A DNA stretch of 64,000 nucleotides from Pseudarthrobacter sp. NBSH8. GTDB lineage: Bacteria; Actinomycetota; Actinomycetes; Actinomycetales; Micrococcaceae. Shown one piece after another: positions 51,571 through 61,805 of this stretch (the first letter of the stretch is position 1; each line of letters starts with the position of its first letter). Both the position numbers and the translations under genes were made by a program. The stretch lies in the NCBI RefSeq assembly GCF_014217545.1, contig NZ_CP043178.1:2418001-2482000 (forward strand). The letters are read 5' to 3'. The notes under the pieces are model-generated. The model saw nothing but the letters and a program-made list of their open reading frames with translations. It did no database searches and was not told the origin of the DNA.

Positions 51571-52446
51571 TCAGCGGACGGCGACACGGATCCTGTTGCG
51601 CCACGGATCCTCGAAGCGAAGCTCGGCGCCCGTGTGGTGCGAGGCCACGCCGGCGACCTTCAGGCGGTCGGCGAGCGCACCGACGTCGTCCCCGGAAGTG
51701 ACCTCGATGAGCACTTCACCCAGGCCCAGGGTGTCCTTGCGGGGACCGGCGCCGCGGCTGTTCCAGACGTTCATGGCCATGTGGTGGTGATACCGGCCGG
51801 CCGAGACAAACAGCGCCTGCCCGTGCCAGCCTGCGGTCTTTTCGAAGCCCAGCGTGCCCACGTAGAAATGGTGCGCCGACTGGACGTCACCCACCTGGAG
51901 GTGGATGTGGCCCACCCCGGCTTCAGCGGCCTGCTGGCCGGCCACGGATTCCTGGGTCAGGTGCTGCTCAAGGTAGCGCTGCGGTGGCAGTGCCAGGCTG
52001 TCCATCACCACATCCTTCCCGTTCCAGGACCAGTTTTCGCGGGGCCTGTCCCAGTACAGTTCGATGCCATTGCCTTCGGGGTCGTTGAAGTAGAAGGCCT
52101 CGCTGACGAGGTGGTCGGCGCTGCCCGTGAAGGATCGGGGTTCGTATTGCGCTGCAGAGGCCACCGTGGCAGCCAGTGACGCCTGGTTGTCAAAGAGCAG
52201 TGCGGTGTGGAACAGCCCGGCCTCTCCCCTGCCAGGCAGGTTCAGGGAAGGGGCGGCCGCGAGATGGACGAGCGGGCGTTGAAGGCGGCCAAGGTAGACG
52301 CCGCCGTCCTCTTCCGCCACAACCTCCAGGCCGAGTGCGCGCTGGTAGTAGTCGGTCATCAGCTTCACGTCGCCCACCTTGAGCATCACGGTGCCCATGG
52401 AGAGGTCGGCAGGAAGGAGATCCCGGCTGGTGGCTTCTGCAGTCAT
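51571..52446 (-). CDS. VOC-family dioxygenase, catechol-2,3-dioxygenase-like (CatE type)
   Basis: A 291-residue protein with two vicinal-oxygen-chelate modules. The first has MGTVMLKVGDVKLMTDYYQ, FHTALLFDN and FYFNDPEGNGIELYWD; the second has GHIHLQVGDVQSAHHFYVG, YHHHMAMNVW and LIEVTS. H in GHIHLQ, H in YHHHM and E in LIEVTS are the expected metal ligands. CatE-like enzymes open catechols and protect against quinones in Bacillus; a similar role is plausible. A cluster of TTGAA/TTCAA repeats just upstream indicates tight control. Confidence 0.83.
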   Translation of the reverse strand: MTAEATSRDLLPADLSMGTVMLKVGDVKLMTDYYQRALGLEVVAEEDGGVYLGRLQRPLVHLAAAPSLNLPGRGEAGLFHTALLFDNQASLAATVASAAQYEPRSFTGSADHLVSEAFYFNDPEGNGIELYWDRPRENWSWNGKDVVMDSLALPPQRYLEQHLTQESVAGQQAAEAGVGHIHLQVGDVQSAHHFYVGTLGFEKTAGWHGQALFVSAGRYHHHMAMNVWNSRGAGPRKDTLGLGEVLIEVTSGDDVGALADRLKVAGVASHHTGAELRFEDPWRNRIRVAVR

Positions 52447-52493
52447 TGAACGCTCCCGGTCCGTTGGCCTTCGGGGCCGAAGGCGGCTATACC

Positions 52494-52526
52494 TTCAATT
52501 TACTTGAAGCTTCAATTTAATTCAAG
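52494..52526. promoter_or_regulatory. Operator cluster before the VOC dioxygenase
   Basis: Overlapping inverted repeats occur here: TTCAA-N5-TTGAA at 52494-52508, the perfect 12-base palindrome TTGAAGCTTCAA at 52504-52515, and another TTCAA at 52520-52524. The AT-rich block is unlike the surroundings and fits a MarR-type repressor site. It is 48 to 80 bases upstream of the dioxygenase start. Confidence 0.6.
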
Positions 52527-52607
52527 TGGCTGAACGCACAGATTGCAACTCCGGTCCCGTGAGTGCTGTCACCGGGCCGCCCTCTGCCTGTGGTAGCTTC
52601 GACTTGA

Positions 52608-54521
<1,914 letters not shown>

Positions 54522-54525
54522 CGGC

Positions 54526-55260
54526 TCAGGAAGCCCGAACCGAGCGTGACCTGCCGACGGCGGCGATGAAGGACCGGATGGCACGGTCACCTTCGGCAGA
54601 GTCCTGGGGCCGGTGTCCTCCCGCAGCAATGCGGTGCAGGGCACCGGTTTCCTGCAGATATCCGGCGATCTCCTCGTAGAGCGGTTCCCAGCCGCCAGTC
54701 AGGACCATGGTGGGGACGCCCGGAACGATGTGCAGCGGGGCGTCCCAGGACGGCGCCTGCAACCGGAGCCGGCGAGCTGACCGTTTTTCTTCCGTGGTGG
54801 CGGGCTCCTGGAGGTCCGCCGCGAACATTCTCCGCACGAACTCACGCTGGAAGTCGTCATCACTGAGTTGGTGCCGGATATCGAACAGCGGTTGCATCAG
54901 CGCCCTGTGGGCAGACGTGGCCGGCAGTTCGACGGTCAGGGACAAGCACGCCGGTTCAACCAGCGTGAGGGAAAACACCAGGTCAGGGCGATCGACGGCG
55001 GCCATCATGGCCGCAATGGCGCCCTCGGCGTGGGCCACAACATGGCCGCCGGCGGCACCGCGGCCATCATCGGCCAGTGAGCGCAGGATGATGGCGGTGT
55101 CTTCGGCGAACGAGGACTCCAAGGGCTCAGCAACCGGGTCAAAGCCGTGCCGCCGCAGGAACAGGGCGTCGTACATCAGCGCCATTCCGTGCTGGCGGGT
55201 CCACGCCGCCGCACCGAAAGGTCCGGCGCCGTGCACGTACACTACCCGCTGTTTGAACAT
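54526..55260 (-). CDS. Alpha/beta hydrolase-fold protein without the nucleophile serine
   Basis: A 244-residue alpha/beta hydrolase-fold protein: it starts VVYVHGAGPFGAAAW (oxyanion HG region), has the nucleophile-elbow position at VVAHAEGAIAAM, and a histidine in AAGGHRPQDS near residue 215. The usual GxSxG serine is replaced by alanine (HAEGA), so normal hydrolase chemistry seems absent. It could be a binding protein or a degraded enzyme. It converges with thiC, only four bases apart, and is divergent from nothing close by. Confidence 0.75.
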   Translation of the reverse strand: MFKQRVVYVHGAGPFGAAAWTRQHGMALMYDALFLRRHGFDPVAEPLESSFAEDTAIILRSLADDGRGAAGGHVVAHAEGAIAAMMAAVDRPDLVFSLTLVEPACLSLTVELPATSAHRALMQPLFDIRHQLSDDDFQREFVRRMFAADLQEPATTEEKRSARRLRLQAPSWDAPLHIVPGVPTMVLTGGWEPLYEEIAGYLQETGALHRIAAGGHRPQDSAEGDRAIRSFIAAVGRSRSVRAS

Positions 55261-55363
55261 GACCCAACCCTATTCCACGGCGCCGACATCCCGGTTGGGC
55301 AGCAGTAAGTGTGGGCCTGCGTGCTCAACACAACACCTGCTGCTACCCGGCCGGGAGGGGTGG

Positions 55364-56944
55364 TTACTTGCCGAGGAACTTGTCGAATCCCTTGGGCAGG
55401 TTCAGCTGCGAAGGGTCGAAGTCGCCGCCCTGCCGGCCGAATGACGCCCCCGTGGGAAGAGCTTTCGCCGCGCCGGCCCGACGGGCTTCGGCGTCCTTGA
55501 GCTCCTGGGCAGCCTTGGCAGGGTTGCCTGAGCGGGCCTTCTTCTTCGGGGCGTTCTTGCCGCCCTTCCGCGCACTGCCGGGGCCGCCCATGCCGGGCAT
55601 CCCCGGCATTCCGGGCATGCCGCCGCCCTGCGCCATCTTCTTCATCATCTTCTGGGCCTGGCCGAAGCGCTCCAGCAGGCCGTTGACCTCGGACACGTGC
55701 ACGCCTGAACCGCGGGCGATGCGTGCCCTGCGGGAGCCGTTGATGATCTTCGGGGCGACGCGTTCGTGCGGCGTCATGGACCGCACGATCGCTTCGACCC
55801 GGTCAATCTCGCGCTCGTCAAAGTTCTCCAGCTGCTCGCGGATGTTCTGCGCACCGGGCATCATCATGAGCATCTTCTTCATGGAGCCCATGTTGCGGAT
55901 CTGCTGCATCTGGGAGAGAAAGTCGTCCAGGGTGAAGTCTTCCTGGTCGGCGAATTTCTTCGCCATCCGGGCGGCTTCGTCCTTGTCCCAGTTCTTCTCG
56001 GCCTGCTCAATCAGGGTGAGGACGTCACCCATGTCCAGGATGCGGGAGGCCATGCGGTCCGGGTGGAACAGCTCAAAGTCATCCACGCCTTCGCCGGTGG
56101 AGGCGAACATGACCGGCTTACCGGTGACCGACGCAACCGACAGTGCGGCACCACCGCGGGCGTCGCCGTCGAGCTTTGACAGCACGATTCCGGTGAAGTT
56201 CACACCCTCGTCAAACGCGACGGCCGTGTTCACGGCGTCCTGTCCGATCATGGCGTCAATCACAAACAGCACTTCATTGGGGACAATGGCGCGGCGGATC
56301 TGGCTCGCCTGCTCCATCATCTCGGCGTCAACGCCAAGGCGCCCGGCGGTATCAACGATCACGACGTCGTGCAGCTTCTGGCGCGCTTCCTCGACGCCGG
56401 CGCGGGCGACGGCGACCGGGTCACCGGCAGGGTGCTCCAGTTCCGAGGTGGCTCCGGGGTGCGGCGCGAAAACGGGCACGCCGGCACGCTGACCCACAAC
56501 CTGGAGCTGAGTGACGGCATTGGGCCGCTGAAGATCACATGCCACCAGGAGGGGGCTGTGACCTTGAGCCTTGAGCCACTTGGAGAGCTTGCCGGCGAGG
56601 GTGGTCTTACCGGCACCCTGGAGGCCAGCCAGCATGATGATGGTGGGGCCGGACTTGGCCAGGCGGATGCGGCGGGTCTCGCCGCCGAGGATCTCAACGA
56701 GCTCCTCATTGACGATCTTGACGATCTGCTGGCTCGGGTTCAGCGCCCCCGAAACCTCTGCCCCGAGGGCACGCTCGCGGACGCGGGCCGTAAATTCACG
56801 CACCACGGAAACGGCGACGTCGGCATCCAGGAGGGCGCGGCGGATCTCCCGGACTGTGGCATCAACGTCGGCCTCAGTGAGGCGGCCCTTGCCACGGAGA
56901 TTCTTGAAGGTTGCTGTCAACCGGTCAGAGAGTGAATTGAACAC
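55364..56944 (-). CDS. ffh: Signal recognition particle protein Ffh
   Basis: The GTPase that binds signal sequences and 4.5S RNA for co-translational membrane targeting. The 526-residue protein has an N-terminal helical domain, the G domain with GLQGAGKTTL near residue 108, DTAGRLGVDAEMM and TKLDGDARGG, and a methionine-rich M domain (MQQIRNMGSMKKMLMMMPG) followed by GGMPGMPGMPGMGGPGSARK and a basic Gly/Lys tail. It pairs with FtsY encoded at 61806. Confidence 0.97.
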   Translation of the reverse strand: MFNSLSDRLTATFKNLRGKGRLTEADVDATVREIRRALLDADVAVSVVREFTARVRERALGAEVSGALNPSQQIVKIVNEELVEILGGETRRIRLAKSGPTIIMLAGLQGAGKTTLAGKLSKWLKAQGHSPLLVACDLQRPNAVTQLQVVGQRAGVPVFAPHPGATSELEHPAGDPVAVARAGVEEARQKLHDVVIVDTAGRLGVDAEMMEQASQIRRAIVPNEVLFVIDAMIGQDAVNTAVAFDEGVNFTGIVLSKLDGDARGGAALSVASVTGKPVMFASTGEGVDDFELFHPDRMASRILDMGDVLTLIEQAEKNWDKDEAARMAKKFADQEDFTLDDFLSQMQQIRNMGSMKKMLMMMPGAQNIREQLENFDEREIDRVEAIVRSMTPHERVAPKIINGSRRARIARGSGVHVSEVNGLLERFGQAQKMMKKMAQGGGMPGMPGMPGMGGPGSARKGGKNAPKKKARSGNPAKAAQELKDAEARRAGAAKALPTGASFGRQGGDFDPSQLNLPKGFDKFLGK

Positions 56945-57032
56945 GCGCCGCGCACTTCTTTCAGTGGATTTACAGGGGGGACTCGACTATCTAGGGTACC
57001 AAGCCGGGCTTGCCGGATGGCATGCTGGCAGG

Positions 57033-58436
57033 GTGACGAGCCAAACAAATGTAAAAACCCTGCTCATTCTCGGCGCCTCAGGCGATCTGACAGGCCGCCT
57101 CCTGCTGCCGGGACTGGCCCGGCTGGTGGCTACCGGCCGGACAGATGGCCTGACCCTGGTGGGCGCCGGATCCGACGCCTGGACGCCGGAACAGTGGCAT
57201 ACCCGGGTCCACGAGGCCTTCGCCCCCGCTGCGGAGGCCGCCAACACGGTTGGAAAAAAGGCCCTCACCGCCTTGGCTAAGGCCACCGCTTACCACCAGC
57301 TTGATGTTACGGCGGAAGGAGCCCTGGCGGGACTGTTGGCCGGGCTGGAAGGCCCCACCGCGATCTATTTTGCGTTGCCTCCCCATGTCAGCCAGCTGGC
57401 CTGCGAGTCGCTGCACCGTGACCAGGTTCCGGCCGGAACACGGCTGGTCATGGAGAAGCCTTTCGGCTCCAGTGAAGCCTCGGCCCGTTCCCTTAACCAC
57501 ACACTCGCCGCGCTGGTGCCGGAGGACCACATCCACCGGGTGGACCATTTCCTGGGGAAAGCGACGGTGCTGAACATCCTGGGCCTGCGCTTTGCGAATA
57601 ATTTCCTGGAACCCGTGTGGAACCGCGAGCATGTGGAAAAGGTCGAGATCACCTTCGACGAGGACCTGGCGCTGGAGGGTAGGGCGCGGTACTACGACAA
57701 TGCAGGAGCCCTGCGCGACATGATCCAGAGCCACTTGCTGCAGATCATGGCGCTCATGGCCATTGAGCCGCCCGCCACCCTCGGGGAGCGGGACCTCCGG
57801 GACGCCATCGCGGCCGTGCTCCGCGCCAGCAGCATCAGCGCCCCTTACGCAAAATCCACGCGCCGGGCCACGTATACGGCGGGTTCGATTGCCGGCAGGA
57901 AGGTCCCGGACTATGTCCAGGAAGAAGGCGTGGACGCATCCCGTGGGACGGAGACCCTGGCGGAAGTCCGCGTGGACATCGATAACTGGCGATGGAAGGG
58001 GGTCCCTTTCATTCTGCGTTCGGGCAAGGCCCTCGGCGTGAAACGGAAGGAGGCCGTGGTCACCTTCCGCCCCGTGCCGCACCTTCCGGCGGGCTTCACG
58101 GGCGTGGACTCCCCTAACCAGCTGCGGATCGGGTTCGGGCCGGATACCCTGGCGTTCGACGTCGACGTCAACGGTCCCGGCAGCATGTTCAGCCTGAGCC
58201 GCACAACGCTGAATGCGGAGCTGAGCGCTTCTGAGCTGCTCCCCTATGGCGAAGTGCTGGAGGGCGTCCTGAGCGGTGATCCGCTGCTCTCGGTGCGCGG
58301 TGACACAGCGGAGGACTGCTGGCGGATTCTTGAGCCGGTGCTGAAGGCCTGGCAGCGGGGCACGGTGCCGCTGGAAAAGTACGACGCCGGTTCGGCCGGT
58401 CCCGCCGGATGGCCAGGTTCCGCGGCTGCGGACTAA
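57033..58436 (+). CDS. Glucose-6-phosphate dehydrogenase-like protein
   Basis: A 467-residue enzyme that would oxidise glucose-6-phosphate with NADP. The N-terminal Rossmann loop is LLILGASGDLTGRLLLPGL, and the active-site block is HRVDHFLGKATVLNIL, where most family members have DHYLGK. Further blocks are RARYYDNAGALRDMIQSHLL and VPFILRSGKALG. It is shorter than usual (about 510) and diverges at several sites, so it may be a second paralogue of zwf. The GTG at 57033 gives the family start; ribosome site is weak. It is divergent from ffh and ends at a terminator. Confidence 0.88.
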   Translation: MTSQTNVKTLLILGASGDLTGRLLLPGLARLVATGRTDGLTLVGAGSDAWTPEQWHTRVHEAFAPAAEAANTVGKKALTALAKATAYHQLDVTAEGALAGLLAGLEGPTAIYFALPPHVSQLACESLHRDQVPAGTRLVMEKPFGSSEASARSLNHTLAALVPEDHIHRVDHFLGKATVLNILGLRFANNFLEPVWNREHVEKVEITFDEDLALEGRARYYDNAGALRDMIQSHLLQIMALMAIEPPATLGERDLRDAIAAVLRASSISAPYAKSTRRATYTAGSIAGRKVPDYVQEEGVDASRGTETLAEVRVDIDNWRWKGVPFILRSGKALGVKRKEAVVTFRPVPHLPAGFTGVDSPNQLRIGFGPDTLAFDVDVNGPGSMFSLSRTTLNAELSASELLPYGEVLEGVLSGDPLLSVRGDTAEDCWRILEPVLKAWQRGTVPLEKYDAGSAGPAGWPGSAAAD

Positions 58437-58503
58437 GTGCTGGCTGGCTGCTCGCTGGCTAAGTCCTGGCTGTAGGCGCCGGCTGCGTATGCCAGAAAAT
58501 ACT

Positions 58504-58544
58504 GAGCGGGCAGGGAACCTTGGAGGTTCCCTGCCCGCTCTTTC
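58504..58544. terminator. Terminator between the zwf-like gene and glnB
   Basis: A perfect 16-bp stem (GAGCGGGCAGGGAACC with GGTTCCCTGCCCGCTC) around a five-base loop is followed by TTTCG on the + strand, 67 bases after the stop of the dehydrogenase. It can also stop the leftward glnB transcript, whose stop is at 58572. Confidence 0.85.
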
Positions 58545-58571
58545 GTGTGGATCAATAGATTTCCGGAACAG

Positions 58572-58910
58572 CTAGATGGCGGCGACGCCGCGTTCGCCGG
58601 TCCGGACCCTGACGGCTTCGAAGACGTCCACGGTCCAGACCTTGCCGTCGCCCGCTCGGCCGGTGTTGGAGCTGGCGATGATGACGTCCAGGATGTCATC
58701 GGCCTGTTCGTCCGTGGCGAGGACTTCAACCCGGATCTTGGGCAGGAGGTCCACGTTGTATTCCGCTCCGCGGTAGACCTCCGTGTAGCCGCGCTGGCGG
58801 CCGTAGCCGCTGGCCGCGCTGACCGTCAGCCCCTGGACACCGTATGACTCCAGGCCTTCCCGGATGGCTTCGAGCTTCTCCGGGCGGACGATGGCTGTGA
58901 TCAGTTTCAT
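58572..58910 (-). CDS. glnB: Nitrogen regulatory protein P-II
   Basis: A 112-residue trimeric signal protein that senses nitrogen status through 2-oxoglutarate and ATP/ADP. It begins MKLITAIVRPEKLEAIREGL, has the T-loop YTEVYRGAEYNVDLLPKIR with the modifiable Y51, and the B-loop NTGRAGDGKVWTV. Its ATG overlaps the amt stop by ATGA, so it probably acts on that transporter (GlnK role). The uridylyltransferase gene glnD, common next in actinobacteria, is not here. Confidence 0.96.
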   Translation of the reverse strand: MKLITAIVRPEKLEAIREGLESYGVQGLTVSAASGYGRQRGYTEVYRGAEYNVDLLPKIRVEVLATDEQADDILDVIIASSNTGRAGDGKVWTVDVFEAVRVRTGERGVAAI

Positions 58911-60256
58911 GCTTCCACGCTTTCCTTGCCTGCTGCCGGATCGGACTTCTTTGCGCCGGCAACTGAGCCGTCAGCGGCCGAGCCCTTGCCCGTGATCAGT
59001 TCGTGAAACGGCTGGAAGCTCCCGCCGTGGCCGCCCACTCCGAACTCGTACGCCGTCTCGGCGTGCAGGCTGAGGTCAACGCCAACAGCTTCCTGTTCCT
59101 GGGATACCCGGAAGCCCATGGTCTTGTGGATGGCGAAGGCGATGATCGCCGTGAGGGTCGCCGAGTAGGCGATGGCGATGCCTGCCGCTGCGAGCTGGGC
59201 CCAAAGCTGGGCCGCGCCGCCGCCGTAGAAGAGGCCGCCGCCCAGACCGTCGGCGGGGAGGGCGATGAAGCCCAGGGCAACCGTTCCGATGATGCCGGAG
59301 ACCAAGTGAACGCCCACAACATCCAGGGAGTCATCGAAGCCCCAGCGGAACTTGAGGCCGACGGCCAGGGCCGAGGCGACACCGGCGACGACACCGAGAC
59401 CGAGCGCGCCCACCGGGCTGACGTTGGCACAGGCAGGGGTGATGGCAACCAGGCCGGCAACCACACCGGAGGCTGCACCAAGGGAGGTGGGGTGGCCGTC
59501 GCGGATGCGTTCTGTGACGAGCCAGCCGAGCATTGCCGCGGCCGGGGCTGCGAGAGTGTTGACCCAGATCAGGCCGCCCTGCTCAGCAGTGGTGGCCGCG
59601 CCGCCGTTGAAGCCGAACCAGCCGAACCACAGGATGGCTGCACCGAGCATCACGAACGGGATGTTGTGCGGGCGGTGGTTGGGGTCCTTGCCGAAGCCGC
59701 GGCGGTTGCCGATGATCAGGACGAGTACGAGGGCTGCCACACCGGCGTTGATGTGGACCACGGTGCCGCCGGCGAAGTCGATGGCCGGGCCGAGGGCCTG
59801 GCCAATGGCGCCTTCGGGGCCGAAGAGGCCGCCGCCCCAGACCATGTAGGCCAGTGGGCAGTAGACGAGGGTGACCCAGACGGGGACGAAGACGGTCCAG
59901 GCGCCGAACTTGGCGCGGTCAGCGATCGCGCCGCTGATGAGGGCGACGGTGATGATGGCGAAGGTGGCGGCGTAGCCTACCTTGATGAGCCCGTCGGGGC
60001 TGGTGATGCCTTCAAGGCCGAAGGTGGCGAACGGGTTCCCGACGATCTGCAGGAAGCCCTCGCCGGAGCTCATCGAAGCGCCCCAGAGCACCCAGACTAC
60101 GCCGACCATGCCGATGGAGATGAAGCTCATCATCATCATGTTCAGTGCAGCTTTGGCGCGCGTCATGCCGCCGTAGAAAAATGCCAGACCTGGTGTCATG
60201 AACAGCACGAGTGCTGCTGCCACCATGAGCCATACGTGACCTGCGGTAAGTTCCAT
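58907..60256 (-). CDS. amt: Ammonium transporter
   Basis: A 449-residue membrane channel for ammonium with 11 membrane segments. The N-terminus MELTAGHVWLMVAAALVLFM starts with an outside-facing segment; signature blocks are FFYGGMTRAKAALNMMMMSF, GGTVVHINAGVAALVL (conserved histidine), MLGAAILWFGWFGFNGG and FDDSLDVVGVHLVSGIIGT (second conserved histidine). The C-terminal 40 residues are cytoplasmic. The ATG follows GGAGG. It forms an operon with glnB, and its upstream region has GlnR-like half-sites. Confidence 0.96.
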   Translation of the reverse strand: MELTAGHVWLMVAAALVLFMTPGLAFFYGGMTRAKAALNMMMMSFISIGMVGVVWVLWGASMSSGEGFLQIVGNPFATFGLEGITSPDGLIKVGYAATFAIITVALISGAIADRAKFGAWTVFVPVWVTLVYCPLAYMVWGGGLFGPEGAIGQALGPAIDFAGGTVVHINAGVAALVLVLIIGNRRGFGKDPNHRPHNIPFVMLGAAILWFGWFGFNGGAATTAEQGGLIWVNTLAAPAAAMLGWLVTERIRDGHPTSLGAASGVVAGLVAITPACANVSPVGALGLGVVAGVASALAVGLKFRWGFDDSLDVVGVHLVSGIIGTVALGFIALPADGLGGGLFYGGGAAQLWAQLAAAGIAIAYSATLTAIIAFAIHKTMGFRVSQEQEAVGVDLSLHAETAYEFGVGGHGGSFQPFHELITGKGSAADGSVAGAKKSDPAAGKESVEA

Positions 60257-60396
60257 GGTGCACGTCCTCCCTATGATCGATGCTGCGGAATGCTCCGCCT
60301 TACTAACGCCTTTTGCGTCCTGCATCGAGTCTGTCGCTGCCGTGTTTCGCCCGCAGAGGATTTTCATTGCTGGCTTGTTACAACAACCTCCCGGAA

Positions 60397-60434
60397 GTAA
60401 ATGGTGCATATCTGGCTTGTTACGGTTATGTTTC
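60397..60434. promoter_or_regulatory. Candidate GlnR-type operator array upstream of amt-glnB
   Basis: On the minus strand the array reads GAAAC-N6-GTAAC-N6-GATAT-N6-TTTAC, five-base elements at 11-base steps, as in GlnR sites (GTNAC and GAAAC elements). The last two elements are degenerate. The twelve-base sequence CTGGCTTGTTAC is repeated at 60370-60381 and 60412-60423. The array is about 140 to 180 bases before the amt start. Confidence 0.4.
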
Positions 60435-60482
60435 ACCACTGTCGCCGAGCCTCGGCTGCCTACCTTGCAAGGAAACCGCCAC

Positions 60483-61724
60483 ATGTCGGCACCATCACGC
60501 GTGAGCCGCGCCACAACGCGGATTTTGTCAGTTATCCGCCCGCAGAGGCCCACGCTTCCGCGCGACATCAAGGTGATGCTCGCTGCGGCGTTCCTGATTG
60601 CCCTCGGGTTTGGGCTGGTGGCGCCGGTCCTGCCCCAGTTCGCCACCACTTTCGACGTCGGGGCGACGGCCGCCGCCGTGATCGTGAGCATCTTCGCCTT
60701 CATGCGGCTGGTGTTCGCGCCGGCGGGCGGGGCCTTGATTGCCCGTTGGGGTGAGCGGCCGATCTATGTGGCGGGGCTGCTGATTGTTGCGGTTTCAACC
60801 GCGGCGTGCGCCTTTGCCCAGGACTATTGGCAGCTCCTGGTCTTCCGGGGGCTTGGCGGTGTGGGCTCGGTGATGTTCACGGTGGCTTCCATGGCCCTTG
60901 TGGTGCGGCTGGCGCCGCCGGAAAGCCGGGGCAGGGTATCCGGCGCCTACGCGTCCGCGTTCCTGATCGGCAGCGTCCTGGGCCCGGTGGTGGGCGGGCT
61001 GCTGGCTGGATTCGGCTTGCGGGTACCGTTCCTTTGCTATGCGGCCGCGTTGATCCTTGCTGCCGCGGTGGTGCAGACCCAGCTCAGCCACGCGCCGTCG
61101 GCGGCCCGGTCCACTGTGGGCCGCGCCCCTGACATGCCGTTCACCGAGGCCTGGCGAGTTGGTGCGTACCGCTCGGCAGTGATGTCCAGCTTCGCCAACG
61201 GCTGGGCCACGTTCGGTGTGCGGATGGCCACCGTCCCGCTGTTTGCGGTTGCTGCGCTCGAGGCCGGTCCGGAGGCTGCCGGCCTGGCGCTGGCCGTTTT
61301 TGCTGCCGGAAATGCCGCAGCGCTGACATTCTCCGGCCGGCTGGCGGACAGCATGGGCAGGCGGCCGTTGATGGTCGTTGGGCTCCTGGTCGCCGGTCTC
61401 GCCACGGCCGCCATCGGCTTCACGTCCCACCTGGGTTGGTTCCTGGCCGCCTCGGTTGTGGCCGGGGCTGGGTCCGGCCTGCTGGGTCCTGCCCAGCAGG
61501 CCGCCGTCGCAGATGTCATCGGCAATGAGCGGTCCGGCGGGCGCGTCCTGGCCGTCTACCAGATGGCCTCGGACGTCGGCGCCATTGCCGGACCGGTCCT
61601 GGTGGGAGTTCTGGCAGACCGGCTGGGCTACGGCTGGGCATTCGGGGTCACCGGCGCCGTGCTGGTGCTCGCGGCTGCTTGCTGGACTGTGACGCGAGAG
61701 CCGCTTAAACGCATTGAGGGGTGA
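60483..61724 (+). CDS. MFS transporter, drug-efflux type
   Basis: A 413-residue membrane protein with 12 segments. The first segment MLAAAFLIALGFGLVAPVLP has the LGFGLVxPxLPQF motif of drug:H+ antiporters; the loop GGALIARWGERPIYV and the motif GPVVGGLLAGFGLRVPF (motif C type, an antiporter mark) support efflux. The ATG at 60483 follows AAGGA. The gene stands between amt-glnB and ftsY, oriented opposite to both. The substrate cannot be told. Confidence 0.87.
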   Translation: MSAPSRVSRATTRILSVIRPQRPTLPRDIKVMLAAAFLIALGFGLVAPVLPQFATTFDVGATAAAVIVSIFAFMRLVFAPAGGALIARWGERPIYVAGLLIVAVSTAACAFAQDYWQLLVFRGLGGVGSVMFTVASMALVVRLAPPESRGRVSGAYASAFLIGSVLGPVVGGLLAGFGLRVPFLCYAAALILAAAVVQTQLSHAPSAARSTVGRAPDMPFTEAWRVGAYRSAVMSSFANGWATFGVRMATVPLFAVAALEAGPEAAGLALAVFAAGNAAALTFSGRLADSMGRRPLMVVGLLVAGLATAAIGFTSHLGWFLAASVVAGAGSGLLGPAQQAAVADVIGNERSGGRVLAVYQMASDVGAIAGPVLVGVLADRLGYGWAFGVTGAVLVLAAACWTVTREPLKRIEG

Positions 61725-61770
61725 GTTCCCGCCACTAAAGCCTCGGCTTAGCTGCGGGGACTCACCCCTC
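61716..61770. terminator. Hairpin between the MFS gene and ftsY
   Basis: A 17-base stem with one mismatch (61716-61732 with 61754-61770) includes the end of the MFS gene and lies 36 bases before the ftsY stop region. It has no T run but separates two convergent genes. Confidence 0.55.
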
Positions 61771-61805
61771 GTTGTGTAAAGCCGGTGTTTGGGTAAACCC
61801 GGTTC

